Shown: one piece after another, positions 8,060-16,997 of the stretch
Layout: every line of letters starts with the position of its first letter
Position numbering within the stretch: the stretch's first letter is position 1
Source of the DNA: Cellvibrionales bacterium UBA2618
GTDB taxonomy: Bacteria > Pseudomonadota > Gammaproteobacteria > Pseudomonadales > Porticoccaceae
Reading direction: 5' to 3'
Assembly: GCA_002339165.1 (NCBI GenBank)
Contig: DDJS01000100.1
Location: forward strand, 21,045-52,321
Length of the DNA: 31,277 nt
Notes under the pieces: model-generated
Told to the model about the DNA's origin: nothing
What the model saw: the letters and a program-made list of their open reading frames with translations, nothing else
Databases searched by the model: none
Translations under genes and position numbers: made by a program

Positions 8060-8203
8060 AAAACTCCTCTGGCTGCGAGTATCGCACCTGGCGCTCGCCC
8101 CTAGCAATCAAAAAACGGCGCTTGGAGCCGATAAAATATCTCGTCAATCGCCCCAGCCAGCCGTGCATAGCGTATAGTTGTCGGATCTCGAGACCCTCAT
8201 TAT

Positions 8204-8223
8204 CGCTGGCCATCTGGCCAGCG
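8204..8223. other. Perfect GC-rich hairpin in the mpl/pfp leader region
   Basis: CGCTGGCC and GGCCAGCG form an 8-bp perfect stem around a 4-nt loop, 45 bp before the phosphofructokinase ATG. No T-tract follows on either strand, so it is not a standard terminator. An upstream TATAGT at 8173-8178 could be a -10 box, but I see no matching -35. Role unknown. Confidence 0.5.
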
Positions 8224-8267
8224 CTTTCGGCGTGCGGTCTAGTCTATCGGCAGCAGCAGAGAAAACT

Positions 8268-9536
8268 ATGTTTAACGTAAAAAGAAATGCATTTTATGCC
8301 CAATCTGGCGGTGTCACAGCAGTGATCAACGCTTCAGCCTGCGGCGTTATTCAAGCTGCACGCCATCACAGCGACCACATCGGCAACCTGTATGCCGGTC
8401 GCAATGGCATCCTTGGCGCTCTTCGCGAAGAGCTATACGACACCGGCATGGAGTCCACGCAGAGCATCGCCGAGTTAATGCACACCCCCGGCGGAGCCTT
8501 TGGCTCATGTCGGTATAAAATGCAAGATCCAGCCGCCAGCGATAACGAATACCAACGCCTCGTCGAAGTCTTCGCCGCGCATGACATCGGTTATTTTTTC
8601 TACAACGGTGGCGGTGATTCGGCAGATACTTGCCTAAAAGTCGCGCAGATATCAGAACTGATGGGCTATCCGATCCGCGCTATCCACATCCCCAAAACCA
8701 TCGACAACGACCTGCCACTCACTGATTGCTCACCGGGGTTCGGTTCGGTGGCCAAATACGTCGCTATTTCAACCCGCGAAGCAAGCCTAGATATTGCATC
8801 GATGTGCGATTCGTCGACCAAAGTGTTCATCCTCGAGGTCATGGGTCGACATGCCGGTTGGATCGCCGCCAGCGGTGGCCTAGCCGCCGAACGCGAGGGC
8901 GACCCACCGCATATTATCCTGTTTCCTGAAATCGCCTTTAATCGCGAGCGCTTCATTGCCAAGGTGCAAGCGACGATAGACCGCGAAGGCTACTGCGTGG
9001 TGGTCGCCTCTGAGGGTGCCAAATACGCCGATGGAGGACATATTTCTGGGTCTTTAAACCGCGATGCTTTTGGACACCAACAACTCGGCGGGGTCGCCCC
9101 GACACTGGCCAGTATGATAAAACATGCCCTCGGCCACAAATACCACTGGGCGCTAGCAGACTATCTACAACGTTCTGCGCGCCATATCGCGTCGAATGTC
9201 GACGTCGAACAGGCCTATGCCGTAGGCCGCGCCGCGGTGGATCGCGCGGTGGAGGGAGAGACCTCGATCATGATTTCAATCGAGCGTGGTGCTGGACCAG
9301 CATATAATTGGTCACTGGGATCTGCGTCACTCTCCGAGGTCGCCAATATGGAGAAATTCATGCCGGCAGATTTTATCAGCGCCGACGGGTTTGGCATCAC
9401 GCAAAAGGCACGCGAGTACTTAGCACCACTGATCGCTGGTGAAAACTACCCACCCTACGCCAATGGACTGCCCAAATACGCCAAACTGAAAAACGCTCTA
9501 GTCGCTAAAAAACTCAATACAGACTTCGATTTATAA
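8268..9536 (+). CDS. pfp: Pyrophosphate-dependent 6-phosphofructokinase
   Basis: Reversible PPi-using phosphorylation of fructose 6-phosphate in glycolysis or gluconeogenesis. I prefer the ATG at 8268 (MFNVKRNAFYAQSGG), which gives 422 residues and begins where family members begin; an in-frame TTG at 8178 would add 30 residues without family support. Motifs: AQSGGVTAVINA (11-22), YNGGGDSADT (112-121), IPKTIDNDLP (141-150) and MGRHAGW (192-198). In this superfamily a lysine in PKTIDND, where ATP enzymes have glycine (PGTIDND), and a non-glycine residue after GGD go with PPi rather than ATP as phosphoryl donor. Its neighbours are not glycolytic except gpmI, 4.7 kb away. The donor is inferred from sequence and not proven. 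Confidence 0.9.
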   Translation: MFNVKRNAFYAQSGGVTAVINASACGVIQAARHHSDHIGNLYAGRNGILGALREELYDTGMESTQSIAELMHTPGGAFGSCRYKMQDPAASDNEYQRLVEVFAAHDIGYFFYNGGGDSADTCLKVAQISELMGYPIRAIHIPKTIDNDLPLTDCSPGFGSVAKYVAISTREASLDIASMCDSSTKVFILEVMGRHAGWIAASGGLAAEREGDPPHIILFPEIAFNRERFIAKVQATIDREGYCVVVASEGAKYADGGHISGSLNRDAFGHQQLGGVAPTLASMIKHALGHKYHWALADYLQRSARHIASNVDVEQAYAVGRAAVDRAVEGETSIMISIERGAGPAYNWSLGSASLSEVANMEKFMPADFISADGFGITQKAREYLAPLIAGENYPPYANGLPKYAKLKNALVAKKLNTDFDL

Positions 9537-9631
9537 CGCTAATCGCAAACACTAGGAGCGGGAAAATCTGTGGTTTATAATTAACCCAGCGACACTGTCT
9601 GCCGGATTAGCACTTGAGGGAACACATTTTT

Positions 9632-12220
9632 ATGTCAGCAAAATTTTTCCAAATCTATGCGCGCTGCGTTCTCCACCGCCCGCTGCTGTCTTTGATAGCC
9701 CTGTTTGCGGTGACCGCGAGCATGGCCGTCGGGTTGCAACATTTCAAAATTGATGCGTCGGCCGATTCGCTGACGCTAGAAAACGACGAAGACCTCAACT
9801 ACTACCGAGAATTGGTCGGTCGTTACGGCAGTTCAAACTACTTAGTGATCACGTACACACCGCGCGAAGGAGATCTGTTCGATGATCACAACCTGCAACA
9901 TTTAAAAGCCCTGAGAGACCGCCTGATCGCCGTCAAAGGCGTCACTGGCGTACTTTCGCTGCTCGACGTTCCGCTGCTGTATAGCCCAAAAATTACTGTT
10001 GCCGACTTTTCCGGAGAGCTGCGCCAACTCCTCAGCCCTAACGTCGATCGGCAATTGGCGAAAACCGAATTTTTAACCAGCCCAATCTATAAAGATACCC
10101 TGCTGAGCGCCGATGGCCAGACCACCGGAATCATGCTCGATCTAGAACTCGACGAGACCTTTCTGCGACTCGTTAAGGAGCGCGATGCTCTGCGCTTAAA
10201 GCGTGACCGGGACGGCCTAGACGACGATCAAAGCACGCAATTGCAGCGCGTAAGCAAAGAATTTCTCGATCATCGCACCGAACAGACAGCAAAGAGTCGG
10301 CAAATGATTGTTGAGGTTAGATCGATCACCGCAGAGTTTCGCGATCGCGGCACACTCTACCTCGGCGGCCCGGATATGATTACTGCCGACATGGTGGATT
10401 ATTTAAAGGGTGATTTGATCCTTTTTGGCAACGGCATTTTGCTGTTTATCGTAGCGACTTTGGCGGTAATTTTTCGACGACTGCAATGGGTTGTGCTGCC
10501 CTTAGTTACTTGCTTTACCAGCCTGACAATTATGCTCGGTTGGTTTAGTTGGATAGACTGGCGACTGACGGTGATATCGTCAAATTTTGTTTCGCTGCTA
10601 CTGATCATTACCCTGGCGCTGACGATTCACCTGATCGTCCGCTATCGAGAATTGTCGAGTCGACAAACTGACGCCAGTCAACTGCAACTGGTCAGCGAGA
10701 CGGTGATATCGATGAGCAAGCCCTGCCTGTACACCGTCTTGACCACGGCGGTCGCCTTCATCTCGCTGGTGGTGAGCAATATTCGGCCGGTCATCGACTT
10801 CGGTTGGATGATGACGCTCGGCATTATGGTCGCGCTGGCAGTCACCTTTACCGTTATCCCCGCCGGCATGATGTTAATAGGTCGCCGAAGTGATATCTCG
10901 TTTAGCGATTCAGTGTCCATCACCCACGTATTTGCAAGGTTTACCGAGCGACACGGCGGACTGGTTATTGCCATCTCGCTGCTTATAGGCGTCGCGTCCG
11001 GCATCGGTATCCTGCGCCTTGAGGTCGAAAATCGGTTCATAGATTACTTCCACAGCGACACCGAAATATACCGCGGTATGGAGACCATCGACACAGCTCT
11101 GGGTGGCACAACGCCACTCGACATTGTGATACAGGCGCCGAGCCAAGCGGCGACGGTCGTCGACAGGATATCCGCAGAAACCGAGCAAACCACGAATGAG
11201 AGCGCCAGTGCAGACGGGTTTGATGAATATGACGATTACGGTGATGATGACTACGCTGACGACGGTGGCTTTGACTCGAACGACGATAGCGAAAGCCCAC
11301 CGCAAAGTTACTGGATGTCGACTGCAGGCCTTGAGGATTTAAGCAAACTGCAGGCCTTTTTGGAGGCGCAACCGGAGATCGGAAAAGTCAGTTCACTGGT
11401 GCAAATCTATCAGGTCGCCAATGACCTGAGCGGCCATCAATTAAACGACTTTGAGCTGGCTTTTTTACGTCAGAGCCTGAGTCCGGAGATCTATCGACAA
11501 CTGGTCGCGCCGTATTTAATCGAAGAGCTCGACGAGACGCGAATTCAACTGCGTACCAAGGAAACCAGCGGCGATTTGCAGCGCTCTGAATTACTCGAAA
11601 AAATTCGCCTTTACGCCACCGATGAACTAGCCATCGCCGACCAAGACATCCGCCTAGGCGGCCTACTGGTGCTCTACAACAACATGTTGCAGAGCCTATA
11701 CCAATCACAAATTGTCACGCTGGGGGCTGTTTTTGTCGGTATCATGGCAATGTTTTTGGTGCTTTTTCGCTCGCTGACCATTTCATTGATCGCGGTTATC
11801 CCGAATTTTTTAGCCGCCGCTGTGGTACTCGGCGGAATGGGCATAATGGGCATACCCCTCGACATGATGACGATCACCATCGCCGCTATTACAGTCGGTA
11901 TCGGTGTCGATCACGCGATTCACTACCTCACTCGCTTTCGGCGAGAAGTCGCCGTCGATGGCGATTATATCGCCGCGATGTACCGCTCCCACGCGAGCAT
12001 CGGGCGCGCGCTTTTTTACACCGCCTCAACCATTATCGTCGGCTTTTCAATCCTCGCATTATCGAACTTTATACCGTCGATTTATTTTGGTTTGCTCACC
12101 GGTTTAGCAATGACAGCGGCGCTACTGGGATCGATGACCCTGTTACCCAAGTTAATCCTGATAACCCAGCCATTTGGCCCCCCAGGCATCCATTCAGCCC
12201 ACGACTCTAAGGCGTTCTAA
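9632..12220 (+). CDS. RND superfamily (MMPL/COG1033-type) membrane protein with Asp-rich insert
   Basis: Large inner-membrane protein of 862 residues in two similar halves, each with one transmembrane helix, a big periplasmic loop and five further helices. The first helix is near residues 17-37, helices 2-6 near 255-420, helix 7 near 445-465 and helices 8-12 near 690-850. This is the fold of predicted RND/MMPL exporters that move hydrophobic substrates; the substrate is unknown. The ATG at 9632 is preceded by GAGGG; an in-frame TTG at 9614 overlaps that site and is unlikely to be the start. The second periplasmic loop contains a low-complexity Asp/Tyr/Gly segment (about residues 527-555). The stop lies 6 nt before uup, suggesting cotranscription. 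A TATAAT at 9576-9581 is a possible -10 box. Confidence 0.85.
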   Translation: MSAKFFQIYARCVLHRPLLSLIALFAVTASMAVGLQHFKIDASADSLTLENDEDLNYYRELVGRYGSSNYLVITYTPREGDLFDDHNLQHLKALRDRLIAVKGVTGVLSLLDVPLLYSPKITVADFSGELRQLLSPNVDRQLAKTEFLTSPIYKDTLLSADGQTTGIMLDLELDETFLRLVKERDALRLKRDRDGLDDDQSTQLQRVSKEFLDHRTEQTAKSRQMIVEVRSITAEFRDRGTLYLGGPDMITADMVDYLKGDLILFGNGILLFIVATLAVIFRRLQWVVLPLVTCFTSLTIMLGWFSWIDWRLTVISSNFVSLLLIITLALTIHLIVRYRELSSRQTDASQLQLVSETVISMSKPCLYTVLTTAVAFISLVVSNIRPVIDFGWMMTLGIMVALAVTFTVIPAGMMLIGRRSDISFSDSVSITHVFARFTERHGGLVIAISLLIGVASGIGILRLEVENRFIDYFHSDTEIYRGMETIDTALGGTTPLDIVIQAPSQAATVVDRISAETEQTTNESASADGFDEYDDYGDDDYADDGGFDSNDDSESPPQSYWMSTAGLEDLSKLQAFLEAQPEIGKVSSLVQIYQVANDLSGHQLNDFELAFLRQSLSPEIYRQLVAPYLIEELDETRIQLRTKETSGDLQRSELLEKIRLYATDELAIADQDIRLGGLLVLYNNMLQSLYQSQIVTLGAVFVGIMAMFLVLFRSLTISLIAVIPNFLAAAVVLGGMGIMGIPLDMMTITIAAITVGIGVDHAIHYLTRFRREVAVDGDYIAAMYRSHASIGRALFYTASTIIVGFSILALSNFIPSIYFGLLTGLAMTAALLGSMTLLPKLILITQPFGPPGIHSAHDSKAF

Positions 12221-12226
12221 TAAATC

Positions 12227-14104
12227 ATGCAGTTGGTCAATCTACAGGGCATTACCCTGAGCTATGGGCAGCCTCCGCTGCTAGACGCCGTCGATTTGTC
12301 GATCTATTCTGGCGAAAGAGCCTGCTTAATAGGGCGCAATGGCGCCGGGAAATCCACTTTACTGAAAATTCTCGGTGGCCAAGTCACCGCCGATGAAGGC
12401 TTTTTTAAGGTCAGTAGTGGGGTCAAAATTGCACAGCTTGAACAAACCGTTCCGGAGAATGTTGAAGGCACTGTGTTCGAAGTCATTTCCGAGGGGCTTG
12501 GCGCGCAGGGAGCGCTAATAAAACGCTTTCATCAACTCGTTCAAGCGGTCGCTACAGATACCAGTCAACAGCTGCTCAACGAGTTGGAGAGCTGTCAAAC
12601 CGAGCTAGAACGGGTCGACGGATGGGACATTAATCAACGGGTCGAAGCGATCATTACCAAGATGGAGTTGGACACCGATGCGCAGCTTAGTAGCCTCTCC
12701 GGTGGCTACAAACGCCGCGTGTTGTTGGCGCGCGCGCTGGTCTGCCAACCCGATTTATTACTGCTCGACGAACCCACCAATCATCTCGACATTGAATCAA
12801 TCCAATGGTTGGAACAATTCCTCAAAAAATGGGATGGCGCGCTGTTATTTGTCAGCCACGACCGCAGCTTTATGGAGGCTCTGGCGACGCGCTTTATCGA
12901 AATCGACAGAGGCCAGCTAGCCGAGTTTGCCTGTACCTACAGCGAATACCTGCAACGCAAGCGCGACATGCAAGAAACCGAAGATCGACACAATGCGCTG
13001 TTCGACAAGCGGCTCTCGCAGGAGGAGCGCTGGATTAGGCAGGGTATCAAAGCGCGGCGCACCCGCAACGAGGGTCGGGTCAGATCTCTCGAAGCCATGC
13101 GCCGCGACTATGCCGACCGGCGGGTGCAATTGGGTACCGCTAAAATGGATATTCAGCAGGCAGAAAAATCTGGCAAGATCGTAGCCGAAGCACGAGCCAT
13201 CAATTTTCGATATGGCGAAGAACAGATCGTCAGAGAGTTTTCTACGCTGATCCAACGCGGTGAAAAAATCGGCCTGATTGGCCGCAATGGCGTCGGTAAG
13301 ACCACCGTATTAAAACTGTTACTGGGTCAGTTACAGCCGCAAACCGGGCATATAAAAACCGGCACCAACCTAAATATTGCGTATTTTGATCAGTACAGAA
13401 CGGTGCTCGATTCGCACAAGTCAGTTCAAGATAACCTCTCCGGCGGGCGCGATATGTTGCAAATCGGCGATAAATCTCGCCACGTGATCAGCTATTTGCA
13501 GGATTTTTTGTTTGCACCCGAGCGCTGCCGACAACCGGTCTCGGTGCTCTCGGGCGGCGAGCGGAACCGACTTTTACTGGCCAAGCTATTTCTTCAGCCC
13601 GCTAATGTGCTGGTGCTCGATGAACCGACCAACGATCTGGATATTGACACCCTCGATCTACTCGAGGAACTATTGATCGATTATAAGGGCACGCTATTGC
13701 TGGTCAGTCACGATCGTAGCTTCCTCAACAATGTAGTCACCAGCACGCTAGTTTTTGAGGGCGACGGCAAAATCAACGCCTATGTCGGCGGCTATGACGA
13801 TTGGTTGCGCCAGCGGCAAACCCCCAGAGTAGCACCCAAAACCGCCACAGCGGTCACGCCAAAAAGTTTGGCGTCCCCCGCTGTCGCCAAGCTATCGTAT
13901 CGCGATCAGCGCGAGTTAGATTCCCTACCGGCAGAGATCGAAAGTCTAGAATTGCAGATTGCAGGGTTATCCGAGCAGCTCTGTGATCCTCAATATCACA
14001 GCCATAATCGCACTCAAGGCGAACAACTTGGCGGCGAATTGAAGCGCGCGCAGCAAGCGCTAGACGTCTGTTACAGCCGTTGGGAGGTGCTCGATCAGGG
14101 TTAG
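12227..14104 (+). CDS. uup: ABC-F ATPase Uup
   Basis: Soluble tandem ABC ATPase of the ABC-F group; Uup is linked to ribosome function, to limiting precise transposon excision, and to branched DNA. The 625 residues contain a first ABC domain with GRNGAGKS (36-43), LSGGYKRR (near 157) and LLLLDEPTNHLD. A charged linker follows, then a second domain with GRNGVGKT (near 351), LSGGERNR (near 441) and LVLDEPTNDLDI. The C-terminal domain (about 555-625) is the coiled-coil type with YRDQRELDSLPAEIESLE, which distinguishes Uup from EttA and YheS. There are no membrane segments. The ATG lies 6 nt after the RND-protein stop, with AAGG about 12 nt upstream. Confidence 0.95.
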   Translation: MQLVNLQGITLSYGQPPLLDAVDLSIYSGERACLIGRNGAGKSTLLKILGGQVTADEGFFKVSSGVKIAQLEQTVPENVEGTVFEVISEGLGAQGALIKRFHQLVQAVATDTSQQLLNELESCQTELERVDGWDINQRVEAIITKMELDTDAQLSSLSGGYKRRVLLARALVCQPDLLLLDEPTNHLDIESIQWLEQFLKKWDGALLFVSHDRSFMEALATRFIEIDRGQLAEFACTYSEYLQRKRDMQETEDRHNALFDKRLSQEERWIRQGIKARRTRNEGRVRSLEAMRRDYADRRVQLGTAKMDIQQAEKSGKIVAEARAINFRYGEEQIVREFSTLIQRGEKIGLIGRNGVGKTTVLKLLLGQLQPQTGHIKTGTNLNIAYFDQYRTVLDSHKSVQDNLSGGRDMLQIGDKSRHVISYLQDFLFAPERCRQPVSVLSGGERNRLLLAKLFLQPANVLVLDEPTNDLDIDTLDLLEELLIDYKGTLLLVSHDRSFLNNVVTSTLVFEGDGKINAYVGGYDDWLRQRQTPRVAPKTATAVTPKSLASPAVAKLSYRDQRELDSLPAEIESLELQIAGLSEQLCDPQYHSHNRTQGEQLGGELKRAQQALDVCYSRWEVLDQG

Positions 14105-14119
14105 TAATAGTCCTCTAAC

Positions 14120-14147
14120 CCACGCTTTATTTATTCGTCTAGCGTGG
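14120..14147 (+). terminator. Weak hairpin after uup
   Basis: CCACGCT (14120-14126) and AGCGTGG (14141-14147) pair across a 14-nt loop, 16 nt after the uup stop. No T-tract follows, so it may be only part of a terminator or an RNA-stabilising structure. Confidence 0.3.
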
Positions 14148-14205
14148 CGAAATAATGGCTTTAGGCTTAAACTTACGCTCTTAAGGCGCAAGACAACGGA
14201 TAACT

Positions 14206-15747
14206 ATGCGTAAAAAACCCTTAGTATTATTGATCCTTGACGGCTTTGGCTACCGCGAAGAGGCCCAGCACAATGCCATTCAAAATGCCCACACGCCGGT
14301 CTGGGACGAGCTGTGGACGACGCGACCACGAACGTTGATCGAGACCTCGGGGTTGGCGGTCGGATTACCCGAAGGTCAGATGGGAAACTCTGAGGTCGGT
14401 CACATCACCTTGGGGGCGGGCAGGGTGTTATACCAAAACTTCACCCGAATCAATAAGGCCATTGACGACGGCGATTTTCAGACCAACGCAGCCTACTGCT
14501 ATGCCATCGATGGCGCCATCCAGGCCGGCGGCGCGGTGCATATCCTCGGCCTTCTGTCGCAGGGCGGTGTGCACTCTCACGAAGATCACATCAATGCCGC
14601 CATCGAACTGGCGGCGCAACGTGGCGCCAGCCGAGTCTATCTGCACGCATTTTTAGACGGTCGGGACTGCCCTCCACGCAGCGCCAAGCCCTCATTGGAA
14701 AAGACCCAAGCCCTGTTTGAAGCTCTCGGCGTTGGACGCATAGCCTCGATCATTGGGCGTTTTTATGCGCTCGATCGCGACAACCGCTGGGATCGCGTTG
14801 CCATGGCCTATAAACTCCTCACCCAAGCTTCGGCCCCCTACAACGCCGGCGACGCTATCAGCGGCCTCGAAGCCGCTTATCAGCGTGGCGAAAATGATGA
14901 GTTCGTCAGCGCCACCTGCATCGGCGATATGCATTCGGACAGCGTTCAAATTAACGACGGCGATGCGGTTATATTCATGAATTTTAGGCCCGATCGAGCG
15001 CGAGAACTGACACACGCGTTGGTCGACGGGGACGGTTTTGACGGTTTCGAGCGCAGCGTGGTAAGAGATCTGCCCCACTTCGTGATGACCACCGAATACG
15101 AGGCTTCGCTGACCCAGCGCTGCGCTTTTCCACCAGTACCGATCATCAATTCTCTCGGCGAGTATTTGTCCAACCACCAAAAGCGTCAATTGCGGATTGC
15201 TGAAACTGAAAAATACGCCCACGTAACGTTCTTTTTTAGCGGTGGCCAAGAGACGCTTTACGACGGCGAAGAGCGCATATTAAAACCCTCGCCTAACGTC
15301 GCAACCTATGATCTTCAACCGCAGATGAGCGCACACGAAGTCACCGCAAGTTTGGTCAAGGCCATCCGGTCGGAGACATTTGACGTGATTATCTGCAACT
15401 ATGCCAACTGCGATATGGTCGGTCATACCGGGAGTTACAGCGCTGCGATAAAAGCGGTTGAAACGATAGATAGCGCGCTCGACGAGGTCCTTCGCGCGCT
15501 TGCGGACGTCGGCGGCGAAGCCTTGGTGACTGCCGATCATGGCAATGTCGAAACCATGTTTGACGACAAAATTAACCAACCGCATACCCAGCACACCACA
15601 TTGCCGGTGCCCTTTGTGTTCGTCGGCGAACGCGATCTTCACCTCGCGAGCGGCGGCAGCTTGGCCGACGTAGCGCCGACCATGCTGGCGTTACTGGGCC
15701 TCGAACAACCGGAAGAGATGACCGGTCGGTCGCTCGTCGAACAATGA
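14206..15747 (+). CDS. gpmI: 2,3-bisphosphoglycerate-independent phosphoglycerate mutase
   Basis: Manganese-dependent interconversion of 3- and 2-phosphoglycerate in glycolysis and gluconeogenesis. The 513 residues equal the usual length. Visible motifs are the metal-binding LILDGFG with D12, the catalytic serine S62 in GNSEVGHITLGAGR, HAFLDGRDCPPRSA, the R-rich FYALDRDNRWDR, NFRPDRAREL, the metal-binding NCDMVGHTG and ADHGNVE, and the HTTLPVPFV segment near the end. Its stop overlaps the envC start as ATGA (15744-15747), so translation is probably coupled. The gpmI-envC-ctpA order is conserved across many gammaproteobacteria. Confidence 0.97.
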   Translation: MRKKPLVLLILDGFGYREEAQHNAIQNAHTPVWDELWTTRPRTLIETSGLAVGLPEGQMGNSEVGHITLGAGRVLYQNFTRINKAIDDGDFQTNAAYCYAIDGAIQAGGAVHILGLLSQGGVHSHEDHINAAIELAAQRGASRVYLHAFLDGRDCPPRSAKPSLEKTQALFEALGVGRIASIIGRFYALDRDNRWDRVAMAYKLLTQASAPYNAGDAISGLEAAYQRGENDEFVSATCIGDMHSDSVQINDGDAVIFMNFRPDRARELTHALVDGDGFDGFERSVVRDLPHFVMTTEYEASLTQRCAFPPVPIINSLGEYLSNHQKRQLRIAETEKYAHVTFFFSGGQETLYDGEERILKPSPNVATYDLQPQMSAHEVTASLVKAIRSETFDVIICNYANCDMVGHTGSYSAAIKAVETIDSALDEVLRALADVGGEALVTADHGNVETMFDDKINQPHTQHTTLPVPFVFVGERDLHLASGGSLADVAPTMLALLGLEQPEEMTGRSLVEQ

Positions 15748-16883
15748 AAACGATCTGGGCCTCGGTTAAAGCCTCCGCCCTAATGATCGGGTTATGCCTT
15801 TGTAGCGATCTGCAGGCCGAAGATCGCGAGCAACTCGAAGCCCTACAGCGCTCGATATCAGAATTACAAAAGACCTTGCAAAAGGGCGGGCAAGAAAAAA
15901 ATCTTCTGCAAAACGAATTGATGTCGGTTGAACTAAAAGTATCTGCATTAAACGGCTCACTGCGCGAACTGGGGGATAAAATCACTACGTTAGAGCAGCG
16001 CCAAGGGCAACTTTTGCAGCAAAAAAATCGCTTTCAAGAGGGCATTGAAGAGCAGCGCGAAGCGCTTTCTCAACACCTAAATGCAGCCTACAAAATGGGC
16101 GCTCAAGAACCAATAAAATTGCTCCTCAACCAGCGAGATCCAAGTAAATTTTCACGCGTTTTTAGCTATTACAACTATTTTTCGCAGTCGCGAACCGAAC
16201 AAATTGCCGCTCACCAGACCAGCGTTGAGGCGCTCGACGACTTACTGACAACCATCCAGCGAGAACGCGCCGATATCGACAACTCTCGGGCATCCCTTGC
16301 CAATAATCAGAACGAGTTGCTATCGCGCAAACAACAGCGCCAAAAAACCCTCGATAAATTGCAACTTTCACTCGCCAGTGACCAAAAAAAGCTCGGCCAG
16401 TGGAAACGCCAACGGGCGCGCTTACAGCAGGTGTTAAACAAGGTGGAGCAGGCTTCGCGCGAGTTGACTCTGCCTGATGACTATGTTCCGATCGCCTCCC
16501 GCAAAGGAACCCTCAATTGGCCGCTCAAAGGGCGTCTGCTCAAGCGTTTTGGCAATACCCGTAGCGGGTCATTGCGCTGGGAGGGTTGGTTGATCGACAG
16601 CCGCGCCGGCACACCGGTAAACACTGTGCATCAGGGGCGAATTGTGTTTTCCAACTACCTACGGGGATTTGGTTTGCTAATCATCGTCGATCATGGCGAT
16701 AGCTTTATGTCGCTCTATGCCCACAACCAAGAGCTGTTAAAAGATACCGGAGACTGGGTTGAAACCGGCGACATTTTAGCCCATTCCGGAGACAGCGGCG
16801 GCTTGGATAATCCAGCGCTGTATTTCGAAATCCGTAAGCAGGGGAAACCGCGCAACCCCAAAGCCTGGTTGAAAGCCAAATAA
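15744..16883 (+). CDS. envC: EnvC, murein hydrolase activator
   Basis: Periplasmic activator of the N-acetylmuramyl-L-alanine amidases (AmiA/AmiB) that split septal peptidoglycan at division. The 379 residues comprise a signal peptide (about 1-25, ending LQA-ED), a long coiled coil rich in Gln, Glu and Leu (about 30-235) and a C-terminal LytM domain (about 255-375). The LytM domain is degenerate. The HxxxD metal site is replaced around LRWEGWLID, and the last HxHF motif reads LYFE, much as in E. coli EnvC, so it should activate rather than cut. A histidine remains in SLYAHN, where E. coli has SLYGYN. The start overlaps the gpmI stop by 4 nt and has no clear Shine-Dalgarno sequence of its own. 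Confidence 0.93.
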   Translation: MKTIWASVKASALMIGLCLCSDLQAEDREQLEALQRSISELQKTLQKGGQEKNLLQNELMSVELKVSALNGSLRELGDKITTLEQRQGQLLQQKNRFQEGIEEQREALSQHLNAAYKMGAQEPIKLLLNQRDPSKFSRVFSYYNYFSQSRTEQIAAHQTSVEALDDLLTTIQRERADIDNSRASLANNQNELLSRKQQRQKTLDKLQLSLASDQKKLGQWKRQRARLQQVLNKVEQASRELTLPDDYVPIASRKGTLNWPLKGRLLKRFGNTRSGSLRWEGWLIDSRAGTPVNTVHQGRIVFSNYLRGFGLLIIVDHGDSFMSLYAHNQELLKDTGDWVETGDILAHSGDSGGLDNPALYFEIRKQGKPRNPKAWLKAK

Positions 16884-16919
16884 CAGGCGCGGCGATCGCC
16901 AGTGCCGCACACTTAGCGA

Positions 16920-16947
16920 CTGAAACGCCAACCATAAACGCTATACT
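16920..16947 (+). promoter_or_regulatory. Candidate sigma-70 promoter of ctpA
   Basis: CTGAAA at 16920-16925 and TATACT at 16942-16947 with a 16-bp spacer lie about 50 bp before the ctpA ATG. This would let ctpA be made independently of gpmI-envC. Confidence 0.45.
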
Positions 16948-16997
16948 GTGGACCTAGTCCTCGCACCCAGCCGAGTCGGCCCAAGGAGATCAAGAAA

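Noticed and set aside
8178..8267. 30-codon N-terminal extension of the phosphofructokinase from a TTG
   Set aside because: Family members start at the equivalent of MFNVKRNAFYAQSGG, and the extension contains a strong hairpin.
14692..15249. 185-codon minus-strand ORF
   Set aside because: Antisense to gpmI in a region of intact gpmI motifs; best explained as a shadow frame.
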